Assembly (NCBI RefSeq): GCF_900111745.1
Contig: NZ_FOIJ01000002.1
Span: forward strand, 186,001-250,000
DNA length: 64,000 bases
Direction of reading: 5' to 3'
From: Stigmatella erecta
GTDB lineage: Bacteria; Myxococcota; Myxococcia; Myxococcales; Myxococcaceae
This document shows positions 25,451 through 34,600 of this stretch, piece after piece. The notes beneath the pieces were generated by a model. That model was not told the DNA's origin. It saw nothing but the letters and a program-made list of their open reading frames with translations, and made no database searches. Both the position numbers and the translations under genes were made by a program. How positions within the stretch are numbered: the first letter of the stretch is position 1; each line of letters opens with the position of its first letter.

Positions 25451-27850
25451 TCAGAGCCGGACCTCCAACCGCGTCCACCCGGCCTCCACTTCCACGAGCA
25501 GAACGTCCTCCACGAAACGGTGCTCGCGCGCCCCCAGCACCTCCTTCGGCTCGGTGAGGGCATACAGGCACAGCGTCTCGGTTTCCCGGGCGAAGGGCAG
25601 CGCCCCTTCCAGGCTCCGCTCGAGCACGAACCGGCCCGCAGTTCCCTCCCCCGACAGCCGCGTCAGCCGGGAGGCGCCATAGCCATCGCCGGCGTCCTCA
25701 TAGAGGCAGGCCTCCACGCGCGGGGCCGCATGGATGTGCCAGGTGAGGTGGGCCCAGTTGGCCGAGGTGGTGTGCAGCGCGGGCTCCGTCAGGGCCAGGG
25801 CGCCACCCGCCCGCAGCCACATGGGCACCGTGCTCAGCGGCGCCTCGGCGAGCACATGCTGCCGGCCCTCCCGCACCTCGCCCGCGGAGAGTCCGAGATC
25901 GAAGAAGGGCAGCCACCGGCCCTCGGGCAGGTACACGTGCCGGCGCGTGCGCCCCTGGCGAACCACGGGGGCCACCAGCAGCTCCCGCCCCAGCAGGAAG
26001 GCGTCATCCATGCGCAGCGCCTCCTGGTCCTCGGGCGCGTACATGACGAGGGGCCGCATCGCGGGCAGTCCCTCCAGGGAGGCCTCGTGCATCAGCGTGT
26101 AGAGCGTGGGCAGGAGCCGGTAGCGCCGCTCCAGCCACTCCCGGGCGATGGACAGGTAGGGCTCCCCGAAGCGCCAGGGCTCCTGGTACGGGGTGCCCTT
26201 CGCGGAGTGATTGCGCAGCAGGGGGTAGAAGGTGCCCAGCTGCGTCCACCGCACGAGCATCTCCCCGGTGGCACGGCCCAGGAAGCCCGGCACATCCGCC
26301 CCGGTGAAGGCGACGCCCGACAGGCCCAGGCCCAGCAGCATGGCGATGGACAGCTCCAGGTGCGCCCAGTAGCTGGAGTTGTCGCCCGTCCAGACCGCCG
26401 CGTAGCGCTGGATGCCGGCCGCGCCCGCGCGCGTCAGCAGGAAGGGGCGCCGCTCGGGCGCGAGCTCGCGCAGGCCCTCGTAGGCCGCGCGGGCCATGCC
26501 CAGCGCATACACGTTGTGGACCTCCAGGTGGCGCCGGTCCCCGTGCCGGGCGTCATGGGGCAACGTGGGCCCCTCCACCTTGCCCAGGTCCGCCGCGGGC
26601 GCCGAGTTGATGGAGAACGTCTCGTTGCCGTTGATGAGCCGGAAGCAGGCGGGCTCGTTCATGTCGTTCCAGAAGCCCGCGATGCCCGTCTCCACGAAGG
26701 CCCGGTGCAGCTGGCCCCACCACTGGCGCACCGGCTCCCGGGTGAAGTCCGGGAAGGCGGCGGGCTTGGGCCACACCTCGCCGAGCAGCACGCTGCCCCG
26801 GTCGTTGCGCACCAGGTAGTCGCCCGCGAGCGCCTCGTCATAGACGCGGTAGCCCGGCTCGGCCTTCACCGCCGGATCAATGATGGTGACGATCTTCACC
26901 CCCTGCGTGGCGGCCTCGCGCGCCAGGCCCGCCGGGTCCGGGTAGCGCGCGCGGTCCCACGTCCAGACCTTGTAACCCTCCATGTAGTCGATATCGAGGT
27001 ACACGCAGTCCAGCGGCAGCTGGTGGGCGCGGTAGTCGCGGATGACGGAGCGGATCTCCCGGGCGTTCTCGTAGCCCCAGCGCGACTGCTGGACGCCCAG
27101 GCTCCACAAGGGGGGCAGCGGGGGCCGGCCCGTGAGCGCGGTGTAGCGCCGCAGCACGTCCGCGGGCAGCGGCCCGGCGAACAGGTAGGCATCCAGCTCG
27201 GGGCCCGCGGACTCCCAGCGCACGCGCGTGGGGTCCTCCGCCGCCACGTCCACCTCCAGCCGCCAGGACTCATCGAGGAAGAAGCCCCAGGCGGCGCCAT
27301 CGCGCAGTCCCATGCTGAAGGGGATGGACTGGTAGAGCGGATCCGTGTCCGGGTGGTGGGGCACGACATCGGTGTTCCAGAAGATGAAGTGCATGCCCCG
27401 CTTGTCGAGCGTCCCCACCTTCTCCCCGAAGCCGAGCCACGCCTCCTCGGGCGGCGCATGCAGGCTGAGCCGGGAGCGGTACCGGTTGACGGGGTAGTCG
27501 GGCATCGTCTCGCCCGAGAAGCCCTCGCACCGGGCCAGCTCCCGGCCCCCGGGCTCCCGCAGCACCCACGTGCCCTGCTCCGGCCGGACCTCCAGCGACA
27601 GCCCTTCGGCCTGCACCACCGTGAGGCCGGCCGCCGTGTCCTTCCGGACGGAGAGCGGAAGCTCCGCATGCGCCACGACGGACCAGGAGTGCTTGGGGGC
27701 CAGCTCCCGGGCGGCCAGTGAGGAGGGGCCCGGAGAGGGGATGTGGCGCACCCGGAGGACACCCGGCAGGGGGCTGCGGATCTCCAGCGCGGAGCTGGCG
27801 CCCCAGAAGGTGACGCGGGTGGGCTCAATGGACAGGTCGTCGAAGCGCAT
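25451..27850 (-). CDS. GH31 alpha-glucosidase-family enzyme
   Basis: A 799-residue cytoplasmic glycoside hydrolase. Near residues 170-230 is the N-terminal GH31 galactose-mutarotase-like domain (GFGEKVGTLDKRG, FWNTDVVPHHPDTDPLYQSI). The barrel follows with PPLWSLGVQQSRWGYE, the DCVYLDIDYMEGYKVWTWD motif, the nucleophile region GFWNDMNEP (about 393-401) and the acid/base region WTGDNSSYWAHL. A C-terminal beta-sandwich completes it. No signal peptide. GH31 members cut alpha-glucosides or alpha-xylosides; the substrate here is uncertain. It begins 45 bp after the stop of the upstream TPP-enzyme gene on the same strand, so co-transcription is possible. It is not obviously part of chitin breakdown. 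Confidence 0.93.
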   Translation of the reverse strand: MRFDDLSIEPTRVTFWGASSALEIRSPLPGVLRVRHIPSPGPSSLAARELAPKHSWSVVAHAELPLSVRKDTAAGLTVVQAEGLSLEVRPEQGTWVLREPGGRELARCEGFSGETMPDYPVNRYRSRLSLHAPPEEAWLGFGEKVGTLDKRGMHFIFWNTDVVPHHPDTDPLYQSIPFSMGLRDGAAWGFFLDESWRLEVDVAAEDPTRVRWESAGPELDAYLFAGPLPADVLRRYTALTGRPPLPPLWSLGVQQSRWGYENAREIRSVIRDYRAHQLPLDCVYLDIDYMEGYKVWTWDRARYPDPAGLAREAATQGVKIVTIIDPAVKAEPGYRVYDEALAGDYLVRNDRGSVLLGEVWPKPAAFPDFTREPVRQWWGQLHRAFVETGIAGFWNDMNEPACFRLINGNETFSINSAPAADLGKVEGPTLPHDARHGDRRHLEVHNVYALGMARAAYEGLRELAPERRPFLLTRAGAAGIQRYAAVWTGDNSSYWAHLELSIAMLLGLGLSGVAFTGADVPGFLGRATGEMLVRWTQLGTFYPLLRNHSAKGTPYQEPWRFGEPYLSIAREWLERRYRLLPTLYTLMHEASLEGLPAMRPLVMYAPEDQEALRMDDAFLLGRELLVAPVVRQGRTRRHVYLPEGRWLPFFDLGLSAGEVREGRQHVLAEAPLSTVPMWLRAGGALALTEPALHTTSANWAHLTWHIHAAPRVEACLYEDAGDGYGASRLTRLSGEGTAGRFVLERSLEGALPFARETETLCLYALTEPKEVLGAREHRFVEDVLLVEVEAGWTRLEVRL

Positions 27851-27895
27851 GGGGCCGTCAGCCTATGCGCTCCCCCCGCCACCGCTCACGAGAAG

Positions 27896-29680
27896 TTACC
27901 CCTTGTGCGGCGTCAGCCTGTCCACCATCCCCCGGATGGACTGCTTGAGGATGCCTCCCGATTCCGGGTCCCCCTTGAGCAGCGCCGACGTGAAGTGCTT
28001 GGCCTGCTCCAGGGTGATGTGCGGCGGCAACGGGGGGACATTGGGGTCCACATAGGCCTCGTACACCACCGGCCGGTCCGCGCTCAGGGCCTCCTCCCAC
28101 GCCCGGGCGACCTGCTCGGGCCGGTCCACGCGGATGCCCCGGAAGCCCAGGGACTCGGCGTAGCGCGCATAGGGGAAGTCCGGGAGATCCTGCGAGGCGG
28201 GCAGCTTGGGGTCCCCTTCCATCACCCGCTGCTCCCACGTCACCATGTTCAGGTCGCGGTTGTTGAGCACCAGGATGATGAGCCGGGGGTCCTTCCACTC
28301 CTTCCAGTACTTGGCGATGGTGACGAGCTCGCTGTTGCCGTTCATCTGCATCGCGCCATCCCCCACCAGGGCCAGCACGGGCCGGTGCGGGAAGGCGAAC
28401 TTCGCGGCGATGGCGTAGGGCACCCCGCACCCCATGGAGGCCAGGTTCCCGGAGACCGACGCCATCATGCCCTTGCGAATCTTGATGTCCCGGGCGAACC
28501 AGCCCGTCCCCGAGCCCGAGTCCGCCGCGAGGATGGCCCCGTCCGGCACCCGGGGGGACAGCTCCCAGAACACCCGCTGGGGGTTGAGAGGCTCCGCAGG
28601 GCTCATCGCCTGTGCCTCGGCCGTCTTCCACCCCTGCCGCACGCTCTTCTCGACCTGCTCGCGCCAGCTCCGGTCCTGCTTGCGCTGGAGCAGCGGAATC
28701 AGGGCGCGCAGGGTCTCCTTGCTGTCGCCCACCAGCGGCACCTCCATGGGGTAGCGGATGGCCAGCATCCGGCCATCGAGATCGATCTGCACGCCCCGGG
28801 CCTGTCCCTCCGGGGGCAGGAACTCCGAGTACGGGAAGCTCGTGCCCACCATCAGCAGCGTGTCGCAGCCGCTCATCAGCTCCCAGCTGGCCTTCGTGCC
28901 CAGCAGGCCAATGGAGCCCGTCACGAAGGGCAGGTCATCCGGGAGCACCGCCTTGCCCAGCAGGGCCTTGGCCACGCCCGCCCCCAGCAGCTCCGCCACC
29001 GCCACCACCTCGTCCGCCGCGTTCAGCACGCCCGCGCCCACCAGCAGGGCGACCTTCTTGCCCGCGTTGAGCACCTCCGCCGCCCGGCGCAGATCCTGCT
29101 CCTGGGGAAGCACGCGCGGCACGGTGTACCCGACGCTGGAGTGCACGGTGCCGTGGGCCCGCTCCGGCTTCTGGTAGGGCTCCTCCTGGAGATCATTGGG
29201 GAGGATGACGCAGGTGACGGTGCGCTCGCACTGCGCGATGCGCATCGCCCGGTCGATGGCATGCCGCACGGCCGCGGGCTTCGTCACCATGGTGATGTAC
29301 TCGCCGGCCACGTCCTTGAAGAGCGTCAGCAGGTCCACCTCCTGCTGGTAGTGCCCGCCCAGGGCCGCGCGCGCCTGCTGTCCGACGAGGGCCACCACCG
29401 GCTGGTGGTCCAGCTTCGCGTCGTACAGGCCGTTGAGCAGGTGAATGGCGCCGGGCCCCGAGGTGGCCAGGCACACGCCGGTCTCCCCGGTGAACTTGGC
29501 ATGGGCACAGGCCATGAAGGCCGCCATCTCCTCATGCCGTGTCTGGATGAACTGAATCTCGGCGTTGCGCCCCAGGGCCCCCATGACGCCGTTGATGCCA
29601 TCTCCCGGGTAGCCGTAGATGCGGCGCACCCCCCACTGGGACAAGCGGTAGACCAGATAGTCGGAGACGGTGGCGCTCAT
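27896..29680 (-). CDS. Thiamine-diphosphate enzyme, pyruvate oxidase (PoxB)-like
   Basis: A 594-residue three-domain TPP enzyme. The N-terminal PYR domain has the activating Glu in TRHEEMAAFMACAHAK and the SGPGAIHLLNGLYDA segment; the central FAD/nucleotide domain covers about 190-340; the C-terminal PP domain contains the TPP signature GDGAMQMNGNSELVTIAK followed by LVLNNRDLN. The domain order and the length match ubiquinone-dependent pyruvate oxidases (about 572), which oxidise pyruvate to acetate and CO2; acetolactate synthase or glyoxylate carboligase are less likely because there is no small subunit nearby. Whether FAD binding and the C-terminal lipid-binding helix are kept is not clear by eye. 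The start has the GAGGAG ribosome-binding site. Confidence 0.88.
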   Translation of the reverse strand: MSATVSDYLVYRLSQWGVRRIYGYPGDGINGVMGALGRNAEIQFIQTRHEEMAAFMACAHAKFTGETGVCLATSGPGAIHLLNGLYDAKLDHQPVVALVGQQARAALGGHYQQEVDLLTLFKDVAGEYITMVTKPAAVRHAIDRAMRIAQCERTVTCVILPNDLQEEPYQKPERAHGTVHSSVGYTVPRVLPQEQDLRRAAEVLNAGKKVALLVGAGVLNAADEVVAVAELLGAGVAKALLGKAVLPDDLPFVTGSIGLLGTKASWELMSGCDTLLMVGTSFPYSEFLPPEGQARGVQIDLDGRMLAIRYPMEVPLVGDSKETLRALIPLLQRKQDRSWREQVEKSVRQGWKTAEAQAMSPAEPLNPQRVFWELSPRVPDGAILAADSGSGTGWFARDIKIRKGMMASVSGNLASMGCGVPYAIAAKFAFPHRPVLALVGDGAMQMNGNSELVTIAKYWKEWKDPRLIILVLNNRDLNMVTWEQRVMEGDPKLPASQDLPDFPYARYAESLGFRGIRVDRPEQVARAWEEALSADRPVVYEAYVDPNVPPLPPHITLEQAKHFTSALLKGDPESGGILKQSIRGMVDRLTPHKG

Positions 29681-29817
29681 CGGGGGCTCCTCGGCCGGAG
29701 ACGGCAGGGCTTGTGCCGCTCAACCTGAGCACCTCGCCGGGAGCGGGGAAGACGGCCTCCCGGCGGCCCCGCAGCTCCTGCCTCACCCGCCGCCGGGCGT
29801 GCAGGCAAGAGACAGGG

Positions 29818-30228
29818 CTACGGCGACGTGGCCCACGACCAGTGGAAGTGGACCTCCAGCGCCGGGGAGGCGTAATCGGCGGGCAGCCGGGGGAAGGGCG
29901 CGGCCTTCTTGACGGCATTCAGCGCGGCGGCGTCCCAGACCTTGGAGCCCGACTCCATCACGAGCGCCGTGGAGAGGAGCTGTCCATCCGGGGCGACCAT
30001 GGCCTGGACGATCGCCTTCTTCCCGGGCCCCGGCGCATGCCGTGCACCCGGCTGCTTCCAGGTGCGGGCGACGCGGTCGAACACCTTCTTCTGATAGTCC
30101 GCGCTGTTCAGTTGCCCTTGAAAGAAGGTCTGAAGCTGCGAGTGGCCCCCGGCGGCCAGGGCGGCGGGCCCCACCAGCAGCGCGGACAGGAGGGCCAGCC
30201 AGAAGCGAAAGCGGGCATGAGGCTTCAT
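29818..30228 (-). CDS. Exported TonB C-terminal-like protein
   Basis: A 136-residue protein with signal peptide MKPHARFRFWLALLSALLVGPAALAA and cleavage near residue 26. The mature part resembles TonB/TolA C-terminal domains: a YQKKVFDRVARTWKQPG helix, KAIVQAMVAPDGQLLSTALVMESGSKVWDAAALNAVKKAAPFP and a final strand. These domains in TonB and TolA contact outer-membrane partners; free-standing versions have unclear roles. It lies 13 bp downstream of a small lipoprotein gene on the same strand, which makes a two-gene unit. Confidence 0.8.
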   Translation of the reverse strand: MKPHARFRFWLALLSALLVGPAALAAGGHSQLQTFFQGQLNSADYQKKVFDRVARTWKQPGARHAPGPGKKAIVQAMVAPDGQLLSTALVMESGSKVWDAAALNAVKKAAPFPRLPADYASPALEVHFHWSWATSP

Positions 30229-30241
30229 GGCGGAGCTCCGG

Positions 30242-30493
30242 CTAGGGGTTGTTCCCGGTCTCGGTCCTGCTCGCCTCCTGCCGCTCCTTCTGGGCCCGCT
30301 CACGATCTTCCTTCATCTGCTGGGCCGAGCGGCACACGCGCCGGGGAATGTGGCTGCCCGTCACCGGGGTCTCCTCGCAGACCAGCTCCTGGCCCTGAGG
30401 CGCGGCGTCCGCGGTCTTGCGCGGGGGTTGCGCGCTGGCACACGCCAGCACCAGCCCCCCTGCCACTGCGCCCATCCACCCAATCATTCTCAC
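30242..30493 (-). CDS. Small lipoprotein with TGSHIPRRVC motif
   Basis: An 83-residue predicted lipoprotein starting at a GTG (30493) with GGGAG 8 bases upstream; the ATG at 30487 is a weaker alternative. Hydrophobic signal followed by the lipobox LVLAC. The mature part contains CEETPVTGSHIPRRVCRS and then a strongly charged helix (QQMKEDRERAQKERQE). Short proteins with a TGS-x-I-x-x-x-x-C motif are common hypothetical proteins in Xanthomonadales and related bacteria. The two cysteines may pair. Function unknown; it is paired with the TonB-like gene 13 bp downstream. Confidence 0.7.
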   Translation of the reverse strand: MRMIGWMGAVAGGLVLACASAQPPRKTADAAPQGQELVCEETPVTGSHIPRRVCRSAQQMKEDRERAQKERQEASRTETGNNP

Positions 30494-30886
30494 GCCGCTG
30501 ACTCCCGTTGAGGCTTCGTAAGCCGGAGGCCCGAAGTGTACGCGAGATGAAATCCCACCCCTCCCCTCTTGGCGCCCTGGCTTGCGCCCTCTCTCCTGCC
30601 TGCCCAGCCTGAGGGCGTGAAACCGGGGGAATTCGCGGCCTGAATTCCTCAAAAATTTTTGAATCAATTCAAATTCTCAAAGTCCAAGAACAGCCCCCTG
30701 GAATCACAGGCTGGGCAGAAAATTAAACCTGCGCTTTATTTTCCTGATGAGTTTTGTGAAGTACGGCGGTAGAGTTCGATTCGTGCTGGAACTGGCAGCG
30801 CATCGAGTCCGCAGGGCACCGGAGGGTTTTCCCGCCCAGGTCCTGAGACTCGTCCCCTCGGTGGTAATTCAACAAGGAGCAAGCCC
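30494..30886. promoter_or_regulatory. AT-rich divergent intergenic region, 393 bp
   Basis: No gene was found. The stretch 30640-30760 is unusually AT-rich for this genome and contains AAAAATTTTT and the inverted repeat TTGAAT-CA-ATTCAA, both close to 30650-30672. It separates the divergent small lipoprotein operon and the choice-of-anchor A gene, so it should hold both promoters. AAGGAG lies 8 bases before the GTG at 30887. Confidence 0.5.
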
Positions 30887-32152
30887 GTGAAGAACAAGTC
30901 CTTGGGTTGGTGGATGGTCCTGAGCCTCTCGGCGTCCGCATGTGGCATGGAGGACCTGTCGGATCAGACGTCCCGGGACGGCGCCTCGCTTCAGCGCCCC
31001 TCCATCACCGCGGAGAGGACGAGCCCCCCGGCGGGCCACGCCACGTTCGGCGTCGAGGAGGAGGACTACGCTCCTCCGGAGAGCAGCATCGAGTCCTTCG
31101 GGATCCCCGACGAGAACGGCAACTACGCCGGGGCGGTCGCCATGAAGATCAGCGCGTCGGACGCCGGCACGGGCGTGAAGGAAATCTATTACTACTTCAC
31201 CGGCGCCACGACGGGGAGCGCCACGGTGAGTGGTGACACGGCCTATCTGCCCCTCATCGAGAACCCGGGCCTGACCACCATCATCTATTACTCGCGTGAC
31301 AACGCCGGGAACGTCGAGGAAGCCAAGAGCATCGACATCAACATCGTCCTCGAGCAGCCGGGCGTGAGCTGCCTGCCGGTGAAGCTGGGCGAGTACAACC
31401 TGTTCGTCCTGGGCAACTACATGAACGGCCACGACGTGCAGGGCAAGGTGGCCGCGGGCGGCAACGTCACCCTGACCAGCTTCGCCGTGGGCGCGGGGCT
31501 GCCGGCCACCAACACCCACCATGTGCTCGTGGTGGGCGGCAACCTCAACATCAGCAACGGCGCCGTCTACGGTGACACCTACTACGGTGGCACCCTCACC
31601 AAGGCCTCGAACGCCACGATCCGCCGCGGCACCCTGACCCAGGGCACGCCCTTCAACTTCACCGCGCTGAGCGCGGACCTGCAGACGCTGTCCTCCCAGC
31701 TCGCCACCCAGCTGGAGCCCACCGCCACCCCGCGCATCGAGCCCTGGGGCGGCCTGTACCTCAAGGGCAGCAACCCCACGCTCAACGTCTTCGAGCTGAA
31801 CGCCAGCATCTTCGCCTCCACCCGCTACATGGAGCTCGAGGCCCCGGCCGGCTCCCGCATCGTCGTGAACATCCGCGGCCCCTCGGCCTCGTTCTCCAAC
31901 TTCAGCCAGCACAACTTCCGGGGCGGCATCGACCAGACGGGCGTCCTCTACAACTTCGTCGACACCACGAAGATCAACGCCTCGTCCTTCGGCTTCTGGG
32001 GCACGGTGCTCGCGCCGCTGGCCGACATCACCTTCAACAACGGCAGCTGGGATGGCGGCATCTACGCCAACTCGCTGACGGGCACCGCCGAGGGCCACAT
32101 CAACCCCCTGAAGGACTTCGAGTTCTGCGAAGAGGGGCAGAACAACTACTGA
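30887..32152 (+). CDS. Choice-of-anchor A family lipoprotein
   Basis: A 421-residue predicted lipoprotein (signal MKNKSLGWWMVLSLSASAC, lipobox SASAC). Residues about 62-155 form an Ig-like domain (APPESSIESFGI, IYYYFTGATTG, TIIYYSRDNAGNVEEAKSI). Residues about 165-415 match the choice-of-anchor A domain: YNLFVLGNYMNGHDVQGKVAAGGNVTL near its start and a closing ANSLTGTAEGHINP. In the known family this domain is carried by surface proteins with varied C-terminal anchors and often near collagen-like or ice-binding repeats; its molecular role is unknown. Here anchoring is by the N-terminal lipid. A strong terminator follows at 32178. Confidence 0.88.
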   Translation: MKNKSLGWWMVLSLSASACGMEDLSDQTSRDGASLQRPSITAERTSPPAGHATFGVEEEDYAPPESSIESFGIPDENGNYAGAVAMKISASDAGTGVKEIYYYFTGATTGSATVSGDTAYLPLIENPGLTTIIYYSRDNAGNVEEAKSIDINIVLEQPGVSCLPVKLGEYNLFVLGNYMNGHDVQGKVAAGGNVTLTSFAVGAGLPATNTHHVLVVGGNLNISNGAVYGDTYYGGTLTKASNATIRRGTLTQGTPFNFTALSADLQTLSSQLATQLEPTATPRIEPWGGLYLKGSNPTLNVFELNASIFASTRYMELEAPAGSRIVVNIRGPSASFSNFSQHNFRGGIDQTGVLYNFVDTTKINASSFGFWGTVLAPLADITFNNGSWDGGIYANSLTGTAEGHINPLKDFEFCEEGQNNY

Positions 32153-32177
32153 GCACCGCGGCCTCCGCGTGAACGCT

Positions 32178-32213
32178 GGGCACTGGACTCCCGGGAGTCC
32201 GGTGCCCTTTTTT
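32178..32213 (+). terminator. Rho-independent terminator
   Basis: A 15-bp stem (GGGCACTGGACTCCC paired with GGGAGTCCGGTGCCC, one G-T wobble) with almost no loop, followed by TTTTTT. It lies 25 bases after the choice-of-anchor A stop and is the clearest intrinsic terminator in the window. Confidence 0.9.
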
Positions 32214-32293
32214 CATTTCCCCTTCCGCGCGGCCCCGGGCAGAACTCCCACACGCCAGGTGTTGCTGCCGGCACTGTGCCGAAGGGGAACCGG

Positions 32294-33052
32294 ATGCGTC
32301 GTGAGGTGCGGCTCACGGAAATGGGACAAGGCCCAGGGCCCCGGGTCCTCCTCCTGCCAGGGCTGGGGGCCCGGGGGACAGGCTTCCAGGCCCTCGCCCA
32401 CCAGCTCGCCCAGGCGGCTCGCCCCGTCCTCGTGGACTACCCCGAAGGGGCCCACGCCGCCTGCGGGGCCCAGGCGCTCTCGGAGCAGGTGGCCCAGGCC
32501 GCGGGACCGGTGGACGCGGTGGTGGCCAGCTCGTTTGGTGGGATGGTGGCGGCCCACCTGGCGGTCTCGGGAAAGGTGCGGGGGGTGGCGTTCCTCGGCT
32601 CGTTCACCCGGCCCGAGCACCTGGGCCTCCGGGGAGGCCTGCTCGCCCTGATGGGCCCCATCGCCGTGCTGGGGCGGCCTGGACGGGCCGCGGCCTCCCT
32701 GGCCTCGTGGCGGCTCGTGTCCGGGGAGCAGGTCGCCGAGGTGGTCCCCACCACCGCCCTGGAGCGCATGACCACCTTGCGCCGGGCCTTCGCCATTGGC
32801 ACCGAGCCCCCGCCGGAAGCGCTGCGCGGGCTGCCCATCTCGTGCGTGTGCCTCCAGGGGGACCGGGATGTGCTGGTCCCTCCGGCCACCCTGGAACGGC
32901 TGGCCGCCGCCCTGCCCCCCGGAACGCCCCGGCACCTGCTGCGCGGCGCCGGGCACGTTCCCTACTTCACCCACCCCGAGGAGTGTGCCCGGCTGCTCCA
33001 GCCCTGGCTCGCGGCGCTGGCCCCGGCCAGGGACTCCGAGAACGCGGCCTGA
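32294..33052 (+). CDS. Alpha/beta-fold hydrolase
   Basis: A 252-residue alpha/beta hydrolase. Visible are the oxyanion strand LLLPGLGARGTGFQ, the nucleophile elbow VVASSFGGMVAAHLA (G-x-S-x-G is replaced by A-S-S-F-G-G, with the likely nucleophile the second Ser), the acid region LQGDRDVLVPPA and the catalytic His in LRGAGHVPYFTHPEE. No signal peptide. The start ATG at 32294 has AAGGGGA upstream; a GTG at 32276 would add six residues. Substrate unknown. It is convergent with the P450 gene, with a 21-bp gap. Confidence 0.88.
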   Translation: MRREVRLTEMGQGPGPRVLLLPGLGARGTGFQALAHQLAQAARPVLVDYPEGAHAACGAQALSEQVAQAAGPVDAVVASSFGGMVAAHLAVSGKVRGVAFLGSFTRPEHLGLRGGLLALMGPIAVLGRPGRAAASLASWRLVSGEQVAEVVPTTALERMTTLRRAFAIGTEPPPEALRGLPISCVCLQGDRDVLVPPATLERLAAALPPGTPRHLLRGAGHVPYFTHPEECARLLQPWLAALAPARDSENAA

Positions 33053-33073
33053 GCCACCGGGAGCCGCCTGGCC

Positions 33074-34324
33074 TCAGGGACGCAGCCGGACCGCGAGGGA
33101 GTCCATCTTGCGAAGCACCGGGTGTGGCCCGAACACGGGCTGCCCCAGGAGCTCCATGTGCGGAAACCTGCGGATCAAGGTGCTCACGGCGAGCTGCACC
33201 TCGAGCCGCGCCAGGCTCGCCCCGACGCAGTAGTGCACCCCATGGCCGAAGGCGATGCTGGCGTTCGTGTTCCGGCGCACATCGAAGACGTCCGCGTGGG
33301 CGAACGTGTCCCCATCCCGCAGCGCGCTGCCCAGCATGAGCAGGACCATCTGCCCCTTCTTGAGGGTAACCCCGCCCAGCGGCACGTCTTCCAGGGCGTA
33401 GCGGGCCAGCCCCATCTTCCCGAAGTTGTCGAAGCGGAGCACCTCCTCGACCACGTTCCGGACGAGCTCGGGCTCGGCCTTCACCTGGGCGAACACCTCG
33501 GGCCGCTGCAGGAGGTTGTACACGGTGAAGCTGATCAAATGGACGGTGGTCTCGAAGCCGCCCACGATGAGCGCCGCCACCAGGGAGAGCAGCTCCTGCC
33601 CGTTGAGCCGGTCCCCCTGCGCCTCGGTCCGGATGAGCGTGGTGAGGATGTCCTCTTCCAGCGGGTGGCGGCGCCGGTCCTCGACCGTCTCGCGCACCAG
33701 GCCAAGCCCCTCGCGGATGTCGGGGCGCATCGCCTCCAGCGCCTCGGCGGAGACGAGGCCTGGCAGGAAGTTCTGGATCATCGCCTCGGTGAAGCGCTGG
33801 AACAGCGCCTCCTTCCCCTTGGGAATCTTCAGCATCGAGCCAATGACCCGGGCCGGAATCAGGTCCGCGATGTCCGCCACCACGTTGACGGAGGCGCCCT
33901 TGGCCGCCGCGGCATCGAGCACCTCGTCCACGATGGCCTGAATCCCAGGCCGCAGCCGCTCGATGGCCCGGGGCGTGAGGGCGGGGCTGATGAGCTTGCG
34001 CACCCGGGCGTGATCCGCGCTGGCGAGCGCGAACAAGCCGTACTGGTTCAGCTCCTTGAGCTCGGGAACCTGGGCCGCGATGCCCAGCTCCGCGTCGAAC
34101 TCCCACACGGCCCGGTTGGCCGTGAAGCGCTGCGTGTCCCTCAGCACGGCGATGACGTCCTCGTACCGGCTGAGCAGCCAGCCCCTGCCCTCTTCCCAGT
34201 ACGGCGGCGCCTGCTGGGCCCGGAGCTTCTCCAGCATGGGGTAGGGGTTCACGTCGAACTCCGGCGTGTAGGGATTGAACGCCGCGGCAGGCCGCGCCTC
34301 GCGCTTCACCGGTTCAAATGACAT
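33074..34324 (-). CDS. Cytochrome P450
   Basis: A 416-residue soluble bacterial P450. The I-helix oxygen-binding segment is AALIVGGFETTVHLI, where the common AGxET appears as GGFET; the K-helix ExxR is EVLR; the heme-binding loop is FGHGVHYCVGASLARLE, with the cysteine that ligates the heme iron. The sequence is typical of the CYP107/CYP109-like class that hydroxylates small molecules using a ferredoxin. The stop codon of the ferredoxin gene upstream overlaps this start by 11 bp, so the two proteins are translationally coupled partners. Substrate unknown; the aldehyde oxidoreductase genes upstream on the same strand may belong to the same pathway or simply be neighbours. Confidence 0.94.
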   Translation of the reverse strand: MSFEPVKREARPAAAFNPYTPEFDVNPYPMLEKLRAQQAPPYWEEGRGWLLSRYEDVIAVLRDTQRFTANRAVWEFDAELGIAAQVPELKELNQYGLFALASADHARVRKLISPALTPRAIERLRPGIQAIVDEVLDAAAAKGASVNVVADIADLIPARVIGSMLKIPKGKEALFQRFTEAMIQNFLPGLVSAEALEAMRPDIREGLGLVRETVEDRRRHPLEEDILTTLIRTEAQGDRLNGQELLSLVAALIVGGFETTVHLISFTVYNLLQRPEVFAQVKAEPELVRNVVEEVLRFDNFGKMGLARYALEDVPLGGVTLKKGQMVLLMLGSALRDGDTFAHADVFDVRRNTNASIAFGHGVHYCVGASLARLEVQLAVSTLIRRFPHMELLGQPVFGPHPVLRKMDSLAVRLRP

Positions 34325-34520
34325 TCGCGGCCTCCACGAGCGAGAGCGCCTGGCGCGGGCACTCCCGCACGGCCCGCTCCACCCGGACGCGCTGCCTGGG
34401 CGTCACCTGCTCCGAGCGCAGGTGCAAGGAGTCCTGCGCATCCAGGAAGAAGGCCTCCGGCGCCGCGCGAACGCAGACCCCGTTGGCCTCGCAACGATTC
34501 TCATCCAGCACGATCTTCAT
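34314..34520 (-). CDS. 3Fe-4S-type ferredoxin, P450 partner
   Basis: A 68-residue ferredoxin that begins MKIVLDENRCEANGVCVRAA. The cysteines are at positions 10, 16 and 54 (C-x5-C ... C-P), with an Ala/Val segment where a fourth cluster ligand would be, the pattern of single-cluster [3Fe-4S] ferredoxins that feed electrons to actinobacterial and myxobacterial P450s. The start has a run of eight G followed by AA as ribosome-binding site. Its end overlaps the P450 start by 11 bp. An upstream hairpin separates it from the aldehyde oxidoreductase genes. Confidence 0.92.
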   Translation of the reverse strand: MKIVLDENRCEANGVCVRAAPEAFFLDAQDSLHLRSEQVTPRQRVRVERAVRECPRQALSLVEAANVI

Positions 34521-34548
34521 GGTTCCCCCCCGATACGGCGAACGGCAC

Positions 34549-34586
34549 CACCGGCAGGGCTCCTGGTGGAGCAGGCCCTGCCGGTG
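34549..34586 (-). terminator. Hairpin between the aldehyde oxidoreductase and ferredoxin-P450 genes
   Basis: A perfect 12-bp stem (CACCGGCAGGGC / GCCCTGCCGGTG) with a 14-base loop lies in the 80-bp gap, without a T-tract. It may end most pao transcripts, or act as a processing or attenuation element that uncouples the two gene groups. Confidence 0.5.
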
Positions 34587-34600
34587 CCCAGCACCTCGTC

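Noticed and set aside
19531-27721. Very long open frames on the plus strand opposite the chitinase, CBM and GH31 genes
   Set aside because: They lie exactly antisense to well-recognised genes, are low in recognisable motifs and rich in Arg, Gly, His and Val, as expected for shadow frames in GC-rich DNA.
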